Shown here in pieces: positions 8,634-18,167 of a stretch of 64,000 bases of DNA. Location: NCBI RefSeq assembly GCF_030128825.1, contig NZ_CP119127.1:354001-418000 (forward strand), in the 5' to 3' direction. Source of the DNA: Sphingobium sp. WTD-1. Lineage in GTDB: Bacteria; Pseudomonadota; Alphaproteobacteria; Sphingomonadales; Sphingomonadaceae. Within the stretch, counting starts at the first letter, position 1, and the number at the start of each line of letters is the position of its first letter. The position numbers and the translations under genes are program-made. The notes under the pieces were generated by a model. The model saw only the letters and a list, made by a program, of their open reading frames with translations, was not told where the DNA came from and ran no database searches.

Positions 8634-9415
8634 AGGGTGAATATGCCCTCGATCACGGTGCGACAGGCGCCGGTCATCACCACCCGGTCGCCCTCCAGCC
8701 GGCAGCCGAGCCGCCCGCCTCGCGCCGACGCCTGGTAGGCGCTGATTGCGCTCTTACCCAGCCGCTCCGCCCAATAGGGTGTCAGCAGGCCATGGGCCGA
8801 TCCGGTCACCGGATCTTCGTCAATGCCGCCGCCGGGCACGAAGACACGGCTGATGATGTCGCTGTCGTCGCCCGGCGCGGTCGCCATCAGCAGATTGTCG
8901 CCCAGCTTTCGCAGCGTCGCGAAATCGGGCTCAAGCGCGCGGATCGCATCGGCGTCCCGATAGACGAAGATCGCATAGCCGCCATCGCGCCACCGGGTTT
9001 CGACAATGTCGCCGCCCATCCCCGCCGCCAGCTCCGGCAGCGACTTCGGCGCACTGATCCAGGCCGGCAGCGACAGTTCATAGCCCTCGCCCGCGCGGGT
9101 GACGGTCAGCACCCCGGCATGGCGCGTGCGAAAGCATATGGTCTCACCCTGCATCAGCACATGCCCGCTCGCCAGCGTGGCATGGCCGCACAGCTTCACC
9201 TCGACCGCCGGGGTGAACCAGCGCAGCGCATAATCGGCCTCCGCATCGTCCGGCGTCGGCACGGTGAAGGCGGTTTCTGACAGGTTGTTTTCCGCCGCGA
9301 TCGCCTGCAGCACCGCATCATCGAGCCAGGCATCAAGCGGCATCACCGCCGCAGGATTGCCGGTGAAGGGCGCGTCGGCAAAGGCGTCGACCTGGGTGAA
9401 GCGAAGGCGGGTCAT
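8630..9415 (-). CDS. PhzF-family isomerase
   Basis: This 261-residue protein has the duplicated diaminopimelate-epimerase fold of the PhzF/YddE family. The catalytic glutamate of the 'NNLSETAF' motif is at residue 47. The family marker DEDPVTGSAHG lies in the C-terminal half and KLCGHATLASG in the middle. No other phenazine genes are present, so this is one of the many family members of unknown substrate. GGAG precedes the ATG at 9415. The gene ends inside the convergent hydrolase (4-bp overlap). Confidence 0.88.
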   Translation of the reverse strand: MTRLRFTQVDAFADAPFTGNPAAVMPLDAWLDDAVLQAIAAENNLSETAFTVPTPDDAEADYALRWFTPAVEVKLCGHATLASGHVLMQGETICFRTRHAGVLTVTRAGEGYELSLPAWISAPKSLPELAAGMGGDIVETRWRDGGYAIFVYRDADAIRALEPDFATLRKLGDNLLMATAPGDDSDIISRVFVPGGGIDEDPVTGSAHGLLTPYWAERLGKSAISAYQASARGGRLGCRLEGDRVVMTGACRTVIEGIFTL

Positions 9416-9516
9416 GGCGATACTCCTGATGGATCGCCGCCTTCATGCCGGCCCCGCATCCGTGCCGACAGGGCCGGATGCGGGCAATTGGTCCCTTGGC
9501 AGGTACGTTTAAAATC

Positions 9517-9585
9517 CCGTTCGGGCTGAGCGAAGTGCCCTCCCGTCGGTCGGGTGAGCCCTTCGACTTCGCTCAGGGCGAACGG
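9517..9585. repeat. REP-like imperfect palindrome
   Basis: The arms are CCGTTCGGGCTGAGCGAAGT (9517-9536) and ACTTCGCTCAGGGCGAACGG (9566-9585); they match as inverted repeats at 18 of 20 positions. Similar GTTCG and GAGCGAAG-type elements are scattered between genes in sphingomonad genomes. It sits in the 187-base gap between phzF and the SLC13 permease. A related but different element lies at 24584-24696. Confidence 0.6.
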
Positions 9586-9602
9586 CGATAGACGGCGCGA
9601 CG

Positions 9603-11384
9603 CTAGCCCAAAATGACCAACGCCGAACAAACCGCAACCCCGACGATCAGGTTGAGCGGCACGCCGATGCGCACGAAATCGGCGAAGCGATAATCGCCGG
9701 CGGCATAGACCAGCGCATTGGTCTGATAGCCGATCGGCGTCGCGAAACAGGCCGATGCACCGATCATCAGCGCAATCACCAGCGGGCGCGGATCGGTGCC
9801 CAACTGATGCGCCAGCGCGATGGTGAGCGGGGTCAGCAGCGCCGCGACCGCATTGTTGCTCAGCAGTTCGGACAAGATCAGCGCGGCGAAATAGACGATG
9901 AAGACCAGGCTCCATTGCGGCGCGACCTGCATCAGCGGCGTGATCCAGCCGACCATCAGCGCGACGCTGCCCGCCTGTTCCAGCGCCAGGCCCACCGCCA
10001 GCATGGCGAAGATCAGGATCAGCACATCGCCGTCGATCGCCGCCCAGGCCTCCTCCGCATCGATGCAGCGGGTGACCAGGATCACGCCCACCGCGATGAA
10101 GGCGGCCAGGCCGATGCCGATCACGTCGAGCGCCGACAGGATCACCACCGCCGCCATCGCCAGGATCGCGATCCATGCCTTGCGCGGGCGGAAGGCGCGG
10201 GTGCGGCTGATGTCGACGCCGATCAGGTTTGGATTGTCTTTCAGCGAACGCATCGCGTCGTCGCTGCCCGCCACCAGCAGCCGGTCGGCGCCGCGCACCC
10301 GTGTATCGGCCAGGTCAGGCCCCGGCAGATGGCGGGCGCGATGGATGCCGATCAACCGCACGCGCAGGGCATGAAGGAAGGGAATGTCGATCAGCCGTTC
10401 ACCGATCGAGGGATGACTGGGTGCCACCATAGCCTCGATCACCGTGCCCTCGCGCGCGGAGGTTTCGGAATCGGCGGCAATGCCCAGTTCGAAATCGCCC
10501 GATTCGCGCAGCGTCATGATCGCCGTGCCATCGGCGCGCACGATCAGGCGGTCGCCGACATGCAGTTCCTCCTGCTCCAGGTCGTGGCGTCGTATCTCGC
10601 CGGCCCGCTTGAGCCCGATCAAGGTGACCGAGCGGCCAAGGACGGACAACTCGCCAATCTCCCGTCCGACCACCTCGCTGTCCGGCGTCACCACCAGTTC
10701 GGTCAGATATTCCTGCACATTGCCGCCATTTTCGCCCGCGATCGAAGGCGCGTCGCTGGGCAGCAGGAAACTGAGGCAGGCCAGGCCGACGACGCCGGCA
10801 ATGGTGCCGGCCAGGCCATAGGGCGTGATGTCGAATATGCCGAAGGGCTGCATGCCCTGTTCGGCCGCGATGCCCGCGACGATCAGGTTGGTCGATGTGC
10901 CGATCAGGGTAACGCAGCCGCCCATCACCGCCACCGCATTCATCGGGATCAGCAGCTTCTTGACCGGATAGGCGGTCGCCTGCGCCAGACGGAACATGAT
11001 CGGGATCAGCAGCACGACGACCGGCGTGTTGTTGAGGAAGGCCGACAGCAGCACCGTGCCCACCGCAACCTCCACCAGCGCGAGCCGCGGATGCTTCTGC
11101 GCCCGGACCATGACCAGATCGGCGATGCGGTTGATCGTCCCCGTGCGGATGAGCGCACCCGACAGCACGAACATCGCGCCCACGGTCAGCGGCGCGCTGT
11201 TGGAGAAGACGGAGAAGAGCGATTTCTCGTCGAGCAGGCCGAGCAACGCGAAGGCACAGGCGCCCAGCACCGAGACGACCGTGGGCGAATAGCGTTCGCG
11301 CACGAAGGCGACAAACATGCAGGCAAGAATCACCAGGCCGATTTCCGCGCGGTAAATGCCCAATAGCGCGGTGATGAAATGCAT
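9603..11384 (-). CDS. SLC13 (DASS) family permease with TrkA-C domains
   Basis: This 593-residue inner-membrane transporter has two blocks of transmembrane helices (about 1-200 and 400-593) separated by two soluble RCK-C/TrkA-C-type domains (about 205-385). That is the usual layout of large SLC13-type permeases annotated as sulfate or carboxylate carriers. Signature segments are LNNTPVVVLLIPI and GTSTNLIVAG in the first half and LLSNNAVAALLTPL with a TPIGYQTN segment in the second. The ATG at 11384 is preceded by a purine-rich GGGGGCAAGACGAG. The transported anion cannot be told from sequence. Confidence 0.88.
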   Translation of the reverse strand: MHFITALLGIYRAEIGLVILACMFVAFVRERYSPTVVSVLGACAFALLGLLDEKSLFSVFSNSAPLTVGAMFVLSGALIRTGTINRIADLVMVRAQKHPRLALVEVAVGTVLLSAFLNNTPVVVLLIPIMFRLAQATAYPVKKLLIPMNAVAVMGGCVTLIGTSTNLIVAGIAAEQGMQPFGIFDITPYGLAGTIAGVVGLACLSFLLPSDAPSIAGENGGNVQEYLTELVVTPDSEVVGREIGELSVLGRSVTLIGLKRAGEIRRHDLEQEELHVGDRLIVRADGTAIMTLRESGDFELGIAADSETSAREGTVIEAMVAPSHPSIGERLIDIPFLHALRVRLIGIHRARHLPGPDLADTRVRGADRLLVAGSDDAMRSLKDNPNLIGVDISRTRAFRPRKAWIAILAMAAVVILSALDVIGIGLAAFIAVGVILVTRCIDAEEAWAAIDGDVLILIFAMLAVGLALEQAGSVALMVGWITPLMQVAPQWSLVFIVYFAALILSELLSNNAVAALLTPLTIALAHQLGTDPRPLVIALMIGASACFATPIGYQTNALVYAAGDYRFADFVRIGVPLNLIVGVAVCSALVILG

Positions 11385-11440
11385 CTCGTCTTGCCCCCGT
11401 TGATCGCGTGATCGCGTCTCTAACGGAGGTGAAACGAAAT

Positions 11441-11468
11441 GGGCCAGCCATGGTTGCATGGCTGGCCC
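11441..11468 (-). terminator. Hairpin, probable terminator of the aroC operon
   Basis: A perfect 12-bp stem (GGGCCAGCCATG with CATGGCTGGCCC) closes a 4-base loop. Read on the minus strand it is followed by ATTTCGTTT, a weak U-rich tail. It lies about 180 bases past the aroC stop and 57 bases upstream of the permease start. The remaining gap (11385-11646) shows no gene. Confidence 0.6.
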
Positions 11469-11646
11469 GTGTCGCGGCGTCAGGGGACGTTTTGACCGTC
11501 AAACCGCGCTCGGCGCGCTGACGCTCCCCAGGCTTACGCTCTGCCGCTCACCCTCCCGCGGGTGACGGCTGTCATCCTAGCGTAATATTGGCGAGTCGTC
11601 TCTTGTCATTTGCACATTCGGCGCGCGATTGGCGCGGTTCGGCGCG

Positions 11647-12720
11647 TCAGTCGGCCCCGCACTGGGCGCGGTGCAGCAGCTTCTGGTCGGCCAGCACCAG
11701 CGCCATCATCGCTTCGACCACCGGCACGCCGCGAATGCCGACGCACGGGTCATGACGGCCCTTGGTGATGATGTCGGACGCTTCGCCTTCGCGCGTCACC
11801 GTCTCGACCGGAATGAGGATCGAACTGGTCGGCTTGAAGGCGATCCGCACCTTGACCGGCTGACCGGTCGAAATCCCCCCGGCAATGCCGCCGGCATGAT
11901 TGGCCAGGAAGACCGGGCCGTCCTGTCCGGGCCGCATCGGATCGGCATTCTGCTCGCCGCGCAGCCGGGCGGCGGCGAAGCCGTCGCCGATTTCCACGCC
12001 CTTGACCGCGTTGATGCTCATCATCGCGCTCGCCAGCTCGCTGTCGAGCTTGGCATAGAGCGGCGCGCCCCAGCCGGCCGGCACGCCCGATGCGACGCAT
12101 TCGACCACCGCACCGAGCGAGGAACCGTCCTTGCGCGCGCCATCGACAAGCGCTTCCCAGCGCACCGCAGCTTCGGAGTCAGGGCAGAAGAAAGGATTCT
12201 GGCTGATCTGCGCCGCGTCGAAATTGCCATAGTCGATGGCGTCGCCGCCTATCTCGCTCACATAGGCGAAGATATCGACTTCCGGGATGACCAGCCGCGC
12301 CACCGCGCCGGCCGCAACCCGGCTAGCGGTTTCGCGCGCCGAGGACCGCCCGCCGCCGCGATAGTCGCGAAAGCCATATTTGGCGTCATAGGCATAGTCG
12401 GCATGGCCGGGACGATAGGCCTTGGCGACCTCCGAATAATCCTTCGATCGCTGGTCTTTATTCTCGATCATCAGGCTAATCGGCGTGCCGGTGGTCCTGC
12501 CCTCGAACACGCCCGACAGGATGCGCACCTCATCGGGTTCGCGCCGCTGGGTCGTGAACTTCGACGTGCCCGGCTTGCGCAGGTCTAGCCAGGGCTGGAT
12601 GTCCGCCTCGCTCAATGCCAGGCCCGAAGGGCAGCCATCGACCATCGCGCCGATCGCCGGCCCATGGCTCTCGCCCCAGGTCGAGAAGCGGAAGACACGA
12701 CCGAATATATTGAAGCTCAT
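11647..12720 (-). CDS. aroC: Chorismate synthase
   Basis: This 357-residue enzyme converts 5-enolpyruvylshikimate-3-phosphate to chorismate with reduced FMN, the last step of the shikimate pathway. The sequence shows [13 protein letters not shown] at the N-terminus, [32 protein letters not shown] and RGVPVVEAM, all family signatures. The start at 12720 (MSFNIFG) overlaps the stop of the upstream AT-rich gene by ATGA, so translation is coupled. The presence of an unrelated gene immediately upstream is unusual (see findings). Confidence 0.96.
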   Translation of the reverse strand: MSFNIFGRVFRFSTWGESHGPAIGAMVDGCPSGLALSEADIQPWLDLRKPGTSKFTTQRREPDEVRILSGVFEGRTTGTPISLMIENKDQRSKDYSEVAKAYRPGHADYAYDAKYGFRDYRGGGRSSARETASRVAAGAVARLVIPEVDIFAYVSEIGGDAIDYGNFDAAQISQNPFFCPDSEAAVRWEALVDGARKDGSSLGAVVECVASGVPAGWGAPLYAKLDSELASAMMSINAVKGVEIGDGFAAARLRGEQNADPMRPGQDGPVFLANHAGGIAGGISTGQPVKVRIAFKPTSSILIPVETVTREGEASDIITKGRHDPCVGIRGVPVVEAMMALVLADQKLLHRAQCGAD

Positions 12721-13172
12721 GCTATTCGCCCAACGAAATGATTTGAAAGCCAACGGCGGTCGACGAGATTGAAGGGACTCACTATACTCAACATGGAAGA
12801 TAGCGTCGGCACATTTTCTCGATATCCTGTTTCGAGATAGCGGTTACGCCATTTTGGACCTGAATGCCCACCGTCCAAATGCGCCACTAGGAATTTCAGC
12901 TCGTCTCCAACCTCAAACTTATTCCTAAAATCTACGCTGAGATCGTTAAACAAGTTAGGCAATGAATGCCCATATTGCCGGCGCACATCCTCCATTGGCA
13001 GCTCCCGACGGCGATCGGCTTTAAAAATTAGCTCCAGCCCATGAGCAATTAAAAACTCAAATGGGTCATGGAATAGCCAATCATCATCGCTATCAGCTGC
13101 TCTTCGAGCCACGTCGAGGTAGCCCACCCCAAGGTTGTAGAACCCTATGGGCAGGCTATTCTCTTCGCTCAC
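12717..13172 (-). CDS. AT-rich HEPN-like gene between fabI and aroC, 151 aa
   Basis: The start is GTG at 13172, overlapping the fabI stop by GTGA; the stop overlaps aroC by ATGA. The gene is therefore stitched into the operon at both ends. Its base and codon use is much more AT-rich than its neighbours. The segment [12 protein letters not shown], then [12 protein letters not shown], follows the helical pattern of HEPN-type proteins, where a long helix precedes a 'GH-L--L' turn. A possible R-X4-H lies near the end (RWLSNH). I do not recognise a named family. No toxin or antitoxin partner is evident. Confidence 0.7.
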   Translation of the reverse strand: MSEENSLPIGFYNLGVGYLDVARRAADSDDDWLFHDPFEFLIAHGLELIFKADRRRELPMEDVRRQYGHSLPNLFNDLSVDFRNKFEVGDELKFLVAHLDGGHSGPKWRNRYLETGYRENVPTLSSMLSIVSPFNLVDRRWLSNHFVGRIA

Positions 13173-13975
13173 TTGTCCAGCGCGATATCAGGCGCGTCTT
13201 CGGCCTTCATGCCAACGACATTATAGCCCGAGTCGACATGGTGAATCTCGCCGGTCACGCCCGAGGCAAGGTCCGACAACAGATAGAGCGCCGAACCACC
13301 GACATCGTCGATCGTCACGTTGCGGCGCAGCGGCGAGTTCAGCTCGTTCCACTTCATGATGTAGCGGAAATCGCCGATGCCGCTGGCTGCCAGCGTCTTG
13401 ATCGGGCCGGCCGAGATCGCGTTGACCCGGATCGCTTCGGGACCAAGGTCCATCGCCAGATATTTGACGCTGGTTTCCAGCGCCGCCTTGGCCACGCCCA
13501 TGACATTGTAATGGGGGATGACCTTTTCCGCGCCATAATAGCTCAGCGTCAGCAGGCTGCCGCCTTCCTTCATCAGCTTGCGCGCGCGGGCCGCGACCGC
13601 GACGAAGCTGTAGACTGAGATGTTCATGGTCATCAGGAAATTGTCGAGGCTGGTGTCGGCATAAAGGCCGCGCAGCTCATTCTTGTCGGAAAAGCCGATC
13701 GCATGGACGACGAAGTCCAGCTTGCCCCAGCGCGCCTCGATCTCGGCAAAGGCCTCGTCCAGCTTCGCCATGTCGGACACGTCGCAGTCGATCAGGAAGT
13801 CCGAGCCCAGCTGTTCCGCCAGCGGCTTCACGCGCTTGGCCAGCGCCTCGCCCTGGTAGGAGAAGGCCAGTTCCGCGCCCTGCGCATGCAGCTGCTTCGA
13901 AATGCCCCAAGCCAGCGACTTGTCGTTCGCCAGGCCCATGATCAGCCCGCGCTTTCCCGCCATCAAGCCTGTCAT
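13169..13975 (-). CDS. fabI: Enoyl-ACP reductase (NADH), FabI
   Basis: This 268-residue short-chain dehydrogenase carries out the last reduction of fatty-acid elongation. The divergent nucleotide motif (GLANDKSLAWGISKQL) is the FabI form, and the Tyr/Tyr/Lys catalytic set lies in the LSYYGAEKVIPHYNVMGVAK region, followed by GPIKTLAASG. The start overlaps the end of the upstream yihY-type gene (ATGA, 13972-13975) and its end overlaps the AT-rich gene, so four genes form one coupled chain. Confidence 0.96.
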   Translation of the reverse strand: MTGLMAGKRGLIMGLANDKSLAWGISKQLHAQGAELAFSYQGEALAKRVKPLAEQLGSDFLIDCDVSDMAKLDEAFAEIEARWGKLDFVVHAIGFSDKNELRGLYADTSLDNFLMTMNISVYSFVAVAARARKLMKEGGSLLTLSYYGAEKVIPHYNVMGVAKAALETSVKYLAMDLGPEAIRVNAISAGPIKTLAASGIGDFRYIMKWNELNSPLRRNVTIDDVGGSALYLLSDLASGVTGEIHHVDSGYNVVGMKAEDAPDIALDK

Positions 13976-14895
13976 ATCGTCGTTCCGTTCCCTTTATCCT
14001 GCACGGTGCCGGCTGCTTCGTCTTCCGGAAATTCCGCCAGTGCCGCATTCAATTCGGCGCCAATTACCACGCCGAGCCCCACGAGGAAGAAAAAAATGAG
14101 GGTGATCATGACACCGGCCAGACTGCCATAGGTGCGATCATAGCCGCCCAGCATCGACAATGTGACCGGCAATAGCAGAGTGACCGCATACCACCAGAGC
14201 GCGGTGGCGATCGCGCCGGGCCATTTGGGAAAGCGCTTGTCGCGATAGAGGGTCGGGGTCAGCGAGACATAGAGCGAGTGGAGCGCCACGCATAATATCG
14301 CCATCGGCACCAGCTTGGCCGAGGAAACCCAGGCGATCGCCTCGTCTGCGAAGGGCAGCAGCCGGTGGAGCAACTGGTCCACCGCGGTAATCATCACCTG
14401 CATCGAAAAGGCGAACATCACCGCCAGCACGCTGACCAGCGTGATCCCGACCGACGCCAGCCGATAACGCCAGAAGGGCTTGGTGCTCTTCGTCCCATAG
14501 GCGCGGCGCAATATGTCGCGGATCGTCTCGATCAGGCTGCCCACGGTCCAGAGCCCCACCAGACCACCGAACCAGAGCAGATTGCCGGAACGGGCCTGCA
14601 ACACATCGCTAATCGGCTGGCGCACGACATCGGCAACTCCGCGCGGCACGGTGTAGAGAAAGGCATTCACCGCCGAGAGCCCGTCCGACGTGCGACCAAA
14701 GACGCTGGCGACGGCGGCGGCGACGATGAAGAAGGGAAAGAGCGTCATCAGCGAGAGATAGGCCAGATTCCCCGCATGGATGAACCCATCGCTATAGACG
14801 CCCACCATCACCCGCTTGGCGATCTCGAAGCTGCGCGAACCCGGCCGGACCCGATCGATCTGGCGATGGAATTTCTCCTGCGCCTGCGCCGCCAT
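13972..14895 (-). CDS. YihY/BrkB-family inner-membrane protein
   Basis: From ATG 14895 the protein has 307 residues and about six transmembrane helices (for example AGNLAYLSLMTLFPFFIVAAA and GVMITLIFFFLVGLGVVIGAELNAAL). The 'GNLAYLSLMTLFPF' and 'GAELNA' motifs mark the family, once misnamed RNase BN. The open frame continues upstream to 14994 and would overlap the DnaJ-like gene; a GTG at 14934 is another possible start. The N-terminal region before the first helix is basic. Function in the family is not established. It is coupled to fabI. Confidence 0.85.
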   Translation of the reverse strand: MAAQAQEKFHRQIDRVRPGSRSFEIAKRVMVGVYSDGFIHAGNLAYLSLMTLFPFFIVAAAVASVFGRTSDGLSAVNAFLYTVPRGVADVVRQPISDVLQARSGNLLWFGGLVGLWTVGSLIETIRDILRRAYGTKSTKPFWRYRLASVGITLVSVLAVMFAFSMQVMITAVDQLLHRLLPFADEAIAWVSSAKLVPMAILCVALHSLYVSLTPTLYRDKRFPKWPGAIATALWWYAVTLLLPVTLSMLGGYDRTYGSLAGVMITLIFFFLVGLGVVIGAELNAALAEFPEDEAAGTVQDKGNGTTI

Positions 14896-14951
14896 GCGGC
14901 GGCGCGACTCCGGACTATAGGGGGAAGGCAGCGGCACCCTTGCCGAACGTC

Positions 14952-15878
14952 CTAGACGCCCAGATGGGTCCGCACCGCGCGACCATCCTGCCAATCCTCA
15001 ACCAGCTGAAGGATCACCGGATCATCGGCGGGCACGTCGATCAACAGAGTCACCAGTTGGTCGCCGCGCTGGCCATCCTTGCCGGTAAAGCCCTTGCCGC
15101 GCAGGCGCAGCGCCTTGCCCGATGTGGTGCCGGCGGGCACGCCCAGCATCACCGGGCCATCGACGGTCGGCACCTTGACCTTGCCACCCTTCACTGCCTC
15201 ACCAAGGGTGATCGGCAGGTCGAGCAGCACATTGTCGCCGTCGCGCTTGAAGAAGGGATGCGGCTTCACCTCGATGGTGACGATCGCATCGCCCGCGCCG
15301 CCAGCGCCCGGCTGGCCCTTGCCGGTCAGGCGCATCTGCGTGCCGGTCTCGACCCCGGCGGGCAGCTTCAGGTCGATCGTCTTGCCATCCTGCAGGGTGA
15401 TGCGTTGCGGCGCCAGCGTCGCGGCGTCAACGAACTGCACCGCCAGCCGATAGGCGACATTAGCCCCCTTGGCCGGTGGCGCACTGCGACCAAAGCCGCC
15501 AAAGCCGCCGCCACCTCCGGCACGACGGCCCGCACCGCCGAACAGGCCTTCGAAAATATCGCCGAAATCGGCGCCGCCCTCGTTGAACTCGAACCCGCCG
15601 GGACGACCGCGCCCACCGCCACCGCCACCGCCGCCAAAGCCGAACGGCGCGGTCGGATTGCCATCGGCATCGATCTCGCCCCGGTCGAAGCGGGCCCGCT
15701 TGTCCTTGTCCGACAGCAGGTCATAGGCGTTGGTCACGGCCGAGAATTTCTCCGCCGCGTTCGGATTGTCCTGATTCTTGTCGGGGTGATATTGCTTGGC
15801 CAGCTTGCGATAGGCGGACTTGATCTCCGCTTCGCTCGCGCTGCGCGCCACACCCAGAGTGGAATAGGGATCCGCCAT
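14952..15878 (-). CDS. DnaJ-class co-chaperone without zinc finger (CbpA-like)
   Basis: This 308-residue protein stimulates DnaK. The J domain is at residues 4-70 with HPD at 31-33, followed by a Gly/Phe-rich linker (APFGFGGGGGGGG near residue 80) and the C-terminal peptide-binding domains. There are no CXXCXGXG repeats, so it is a type B/CbpA form rather than canonical DnaJ. It starts at ATG 15878 and is followed by the yihY-fabI chain about 55 bases downstream. Confidence 0.9.
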   Translation of the reverse strand: MADPYSTLGVARSASEAEIKSAYRKLAKQYHPDKNQDNPNAAEKFSAVTNAYDLLSDKDKRARFDRGEIDADGNPTAPFGFGGGGGGGGRGRPGGFEFNEGGADFGDIFEGLFGGAGRRAGGGGGFGGFGRSAPPAKGANVAYRLAVQFVDAATLAPQRITLQDGKTIDLKLPAGVETGTQMRLTGKGQPGAGGAGDAIVTIEVKPHPFFKRDGDNVLLDLPITLGEAVKGGKVKVPTVDGPVMLGVPAGTTSGKALRLRGKGFTGKDGQRGDQLVTLLIDVPADDPVILQLVEDWQDGRAVRTHLGV

Positions 15879-16014
15879 CTATCATCCTGTTATGCTGAAA
15901 CCGGTATCTGCCGCATCACGGCCATATCGCCCCTATGTGGCCGAAGGCCGGGCATCGTTCAAGCTGCGGCGCATCCGTATCGACAGTGCGGTGCCGGGAA
16001 TCTAAGGCAGGGAC

Positions 16015-16590
16015 ATGACCGATCCCTTCGCCCTTTTCGACGAGTGGTATGCGCAGGCGCGCGAGACCGAACTCAATGACAGCAACGCCATGGCGCTGGC
16101 CACGGCCGATGCACAGGGCCGCCCGTCGGTCCGCATGGTGCTGCTCAAGGGCCATGGCCCCGACGGCTTCATCTTCTACACCAATTTCGAAGGGCGCAAG
16201 GCCGGCGACCTGCTCGCCAATCCGCATGCCGCCCTGCTGTTCCACTGGAAGTCGGTACGGCGCCAGATCCGGATCGAAGGAACGGTCGGCCCGGTCGACG
16301 ACGCGACCGCCGACGCCTATTTCGCCACCCGCAGCCGCGACAGCCAGCTCGGTGCCTGGGCGTCCGACCAGTCCCGCCCCCTGCCCTCGCGCGCCGTCTT
16401 CATGGATCGCTATGAAGAGGTGCGCGCCCGGTTCGAGGGCGGCCCGGTGCCGCGCCCGCCTCACTGGTCGGGCTTCCGCCTGACCCCGGAACGGATCGAG
16501 TTCTGGCAGGATCGCGAGCATCGCCTGCATGAACGGCGCGTCTTCACCCGCCAGGAAAATGGCTGGAACGAGGGGCTTCTCTACCCTTGA
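16015..16590 (+). CDS. pdxH: Pyridoxamine 5'-phosphate oxidase
   Basis: This 191-residue FMN enzyme oxidises pyridoxamine or pyridoxine phosphate to pyridoxal phosphate. The FMN-binding core RPSVRMVLLKGHGPDGFIFYTN and FHWKSVRRQIRIEG, and the C-terminal 'FWQDREHRLHERR' motif that lines the substrate site, are all present. It is shorter than the E. coli protein at the N-terminus, which is usual for alphaproteobacteria. It is divergent from the DnaJ-like gene and stands alone. Confidence 0.94.
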   Translation: MTDPFALFDEWYAQARETELNDSNAMALATADAQGRPSVRMVLLKGHGPDGFIFYTNFEGRKAGDLLANPHAALLFHWKSVRRQIRIEGTVGPVDDATADAYFATRSRDSQLGAWASDQSRPLPSRAVFMDRYEEVRARFEGGPVPRPPHWSGFRLTPERIEFWQDREHRLHERRVFTRQENGWNEGLLYP

Positions 16591-16769
16591 GCGAGCATCA
16601 TGCCATTGTCCTGCCGTAAAACAGGGCGCGGAATATGGTGGCTCATTCGTCTATCCCCGCACAGTCCAAGCCTGCCCGATTGCGGGCTGGCCGGGCGCCT
16701 GTTAGGTGTCACCACCCAGCAGAACAGAATGAATGCGCGGGCGGACCGCTCGCTGGCTAGAGGAATATA

Positions 16770-18101
16770 ATGCGAAATCGACTGACGGCCTACATCCTGA
16801 CAGGCATGGTCCTGGGCGTGATCGTGGGCTTCGTGGCCAATCTCTGGGTCGGCGGGGATGAAGCGCTGGCCAAGGATGTGGCGGGCTACTTCCATCTTCT
16901 GGCCGACATCTTCCTTCATCTGATCAAGATGATCATCGCGCCGCTAGTCTTTTCCACGCTGGTCGCGGGCATCGCCCATATGGGCGACAGCGCGGCACTG
17001 GGGCGGATCGGCGGGCGCGCGCTCGCCTGGTTCATCATCGCCAGCCTGATCTCGCTGACGCTCGGCCTGATCTTCGTCAATTTCTTCGAGCCGGGCGCCG
17101 GCCTCAACCTCGTCCGATCGGGCGCGGATGCGGGCGTCAACACCGAAGCGCTCAATTTCCGCGACTTCATCCTGCACGTCTTCCCGACGTCGATGATCGG
17201 CGCGATGGCGGACAACCAGATCCTGCAGATCGTCGTCTTCTCGCTGTTCGTCGGCGTGGCACTGACCGCCATCGGCGAAAAGGGCAAGCCGATCATCGCC
17301 GTGATCGAGGCGCTGGTGGAACTGATGCTGCAGGTCACCGGCTATGTCATGCGGGTCGCACCGTTCGCCGTGTTCGGCGCCCTTGCCTCGTCAGTGACGG
17401 TGCAGGGCCTGGGCGTGCTCAAGACCTATGGCGCGCTGGTCGGCGAATTCTACATCGCCCTCATCTGCCTGTGGGTGCTGCTGTTCGGCGCGGGCGCGAT
17501 CTTCCTCGGCAAGCGGATGTTCAAGCTGATCCGTTATGTCCGCGAGCCGATCCTGATCGCCTTCTCGACCGCCTCGTCGGAAGCCGCCTATCCCAAGATG
17601 CTGGAACAGCTCGACCGGTTCGGCGTGCCACGCCGCATCTACAGCTTCGTGCTGCCGCTGGGCTACAGCTTCAACCTCGACGGCTCGATGATGTATGCGA
17701 CCTTCGCGACCATCTTCATCGCCCAGGCCTATGGCATCGACCTGCCGATCGCGACCCAGATCACGATCCTGCTCGTCCTGATGGTCACCAGCAAGGGCAT
17801 CGCCGCCGTGCCGCGTGCGTCGCTGGTCGTGGTCGCCGCCACGCTTGGCCAGTTCGACCTGCCGGTCGAGGGCGTCGCCTTCATCCTGGCGGTCGATCAT
17901 TTCATGGACATGGGCCGCACCGCGACCAACGTGCTGGGCAATGCCATCGCCACCTCGGTCATCACAAAGTGGGAAGGCATGCTGGAAGTGGAGGAGCCGG
18001 TGGATGTACCGCACCCCAAGTCCCCCGCACACACACCGGCCGATGGCCGGCGTGGACTGGAACTGGCAGCCGACATGGTCGATCAGGATCGCAAGGGCTG
18101 A
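16770..18101 (+). CDS. Dicarboxylate/amino acid:cation symporter (SLC1/DAACS family)
   Basis: This 443-residue inner-membrane carrier couples uptake of glutamate, aspartate or C4-dicarboxylates to Na+ or H+. It has the eight-helix-plus-hairpin pattern of the GltP/DctA family: a FSTASSEAAYPKM serine-rich hairpin, the GYSFNLDGSMMYA helix, the SKGIAAVPRASLVV hairpin and a final VDHFMDMGRTATNVLGNA helix. AGAGGAA precedes the ATG. A strong terminator follows 20 bases after the stop. The substrate is not resolved. Confidence 0.9.
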   Translation: MRNRLTAYILTGMVLGVIVGFVANLWVGGDEALAKDVAGYFHLLADIFLHLIKMIIAPLVFSTLVAGIAHMGDSAALGRIGGRALAWFIIASLISLTLGLIFVNFFEPGAGLNLVRSGADAGVNTEALNFRDFILHVFPTSMIGAMADNQILQIVVFSLFVGVALTAIGEKGKPIIAVIEALVELMLQVTGYVMRVAPFAVFGALASSVTVQGLGVLKTYGALVGEFYIALICLWVLLFGAGAIFLGKRMFKLIRYVREPILIAFSTASSEAAYPKMLEQLDRFGVPRRIYSFVLPLGYSFNLDGSMMYATFATIFIAQAYGIDLPIATQITILLVLMVTSKGIAAVPRASLVVVAATLGQFDLPVEGVAFILAVDHFMDMGRTATNVLGNAIATSVITKWEGMLEVEEPVDVPHPKSPAHTPADGRRGLELAADMVDQDRKG

Positions 18102-18120
18102 GGCCACTGGCTCCAACCTA

Positions 18121-18163
18121 AAGAAAAAGCCCCGCCTGCATGACGCCGGCGGGGCTTTTTCTT
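18121..18163. terminator. Strong bidirectional terminator
   Basis: A perfect 16-bp stem (AAGAAAAAGCCCCGCC with GGCGGGGCTTTTTCTT) with an 11-base loop lies between the convergent symporter (+) and bestrophin (-) genes. It has a GC core and A/T tails on both strands, so it serves both genes. Confidence 0.92.
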
Positions 18164-18167
18164 GGCC

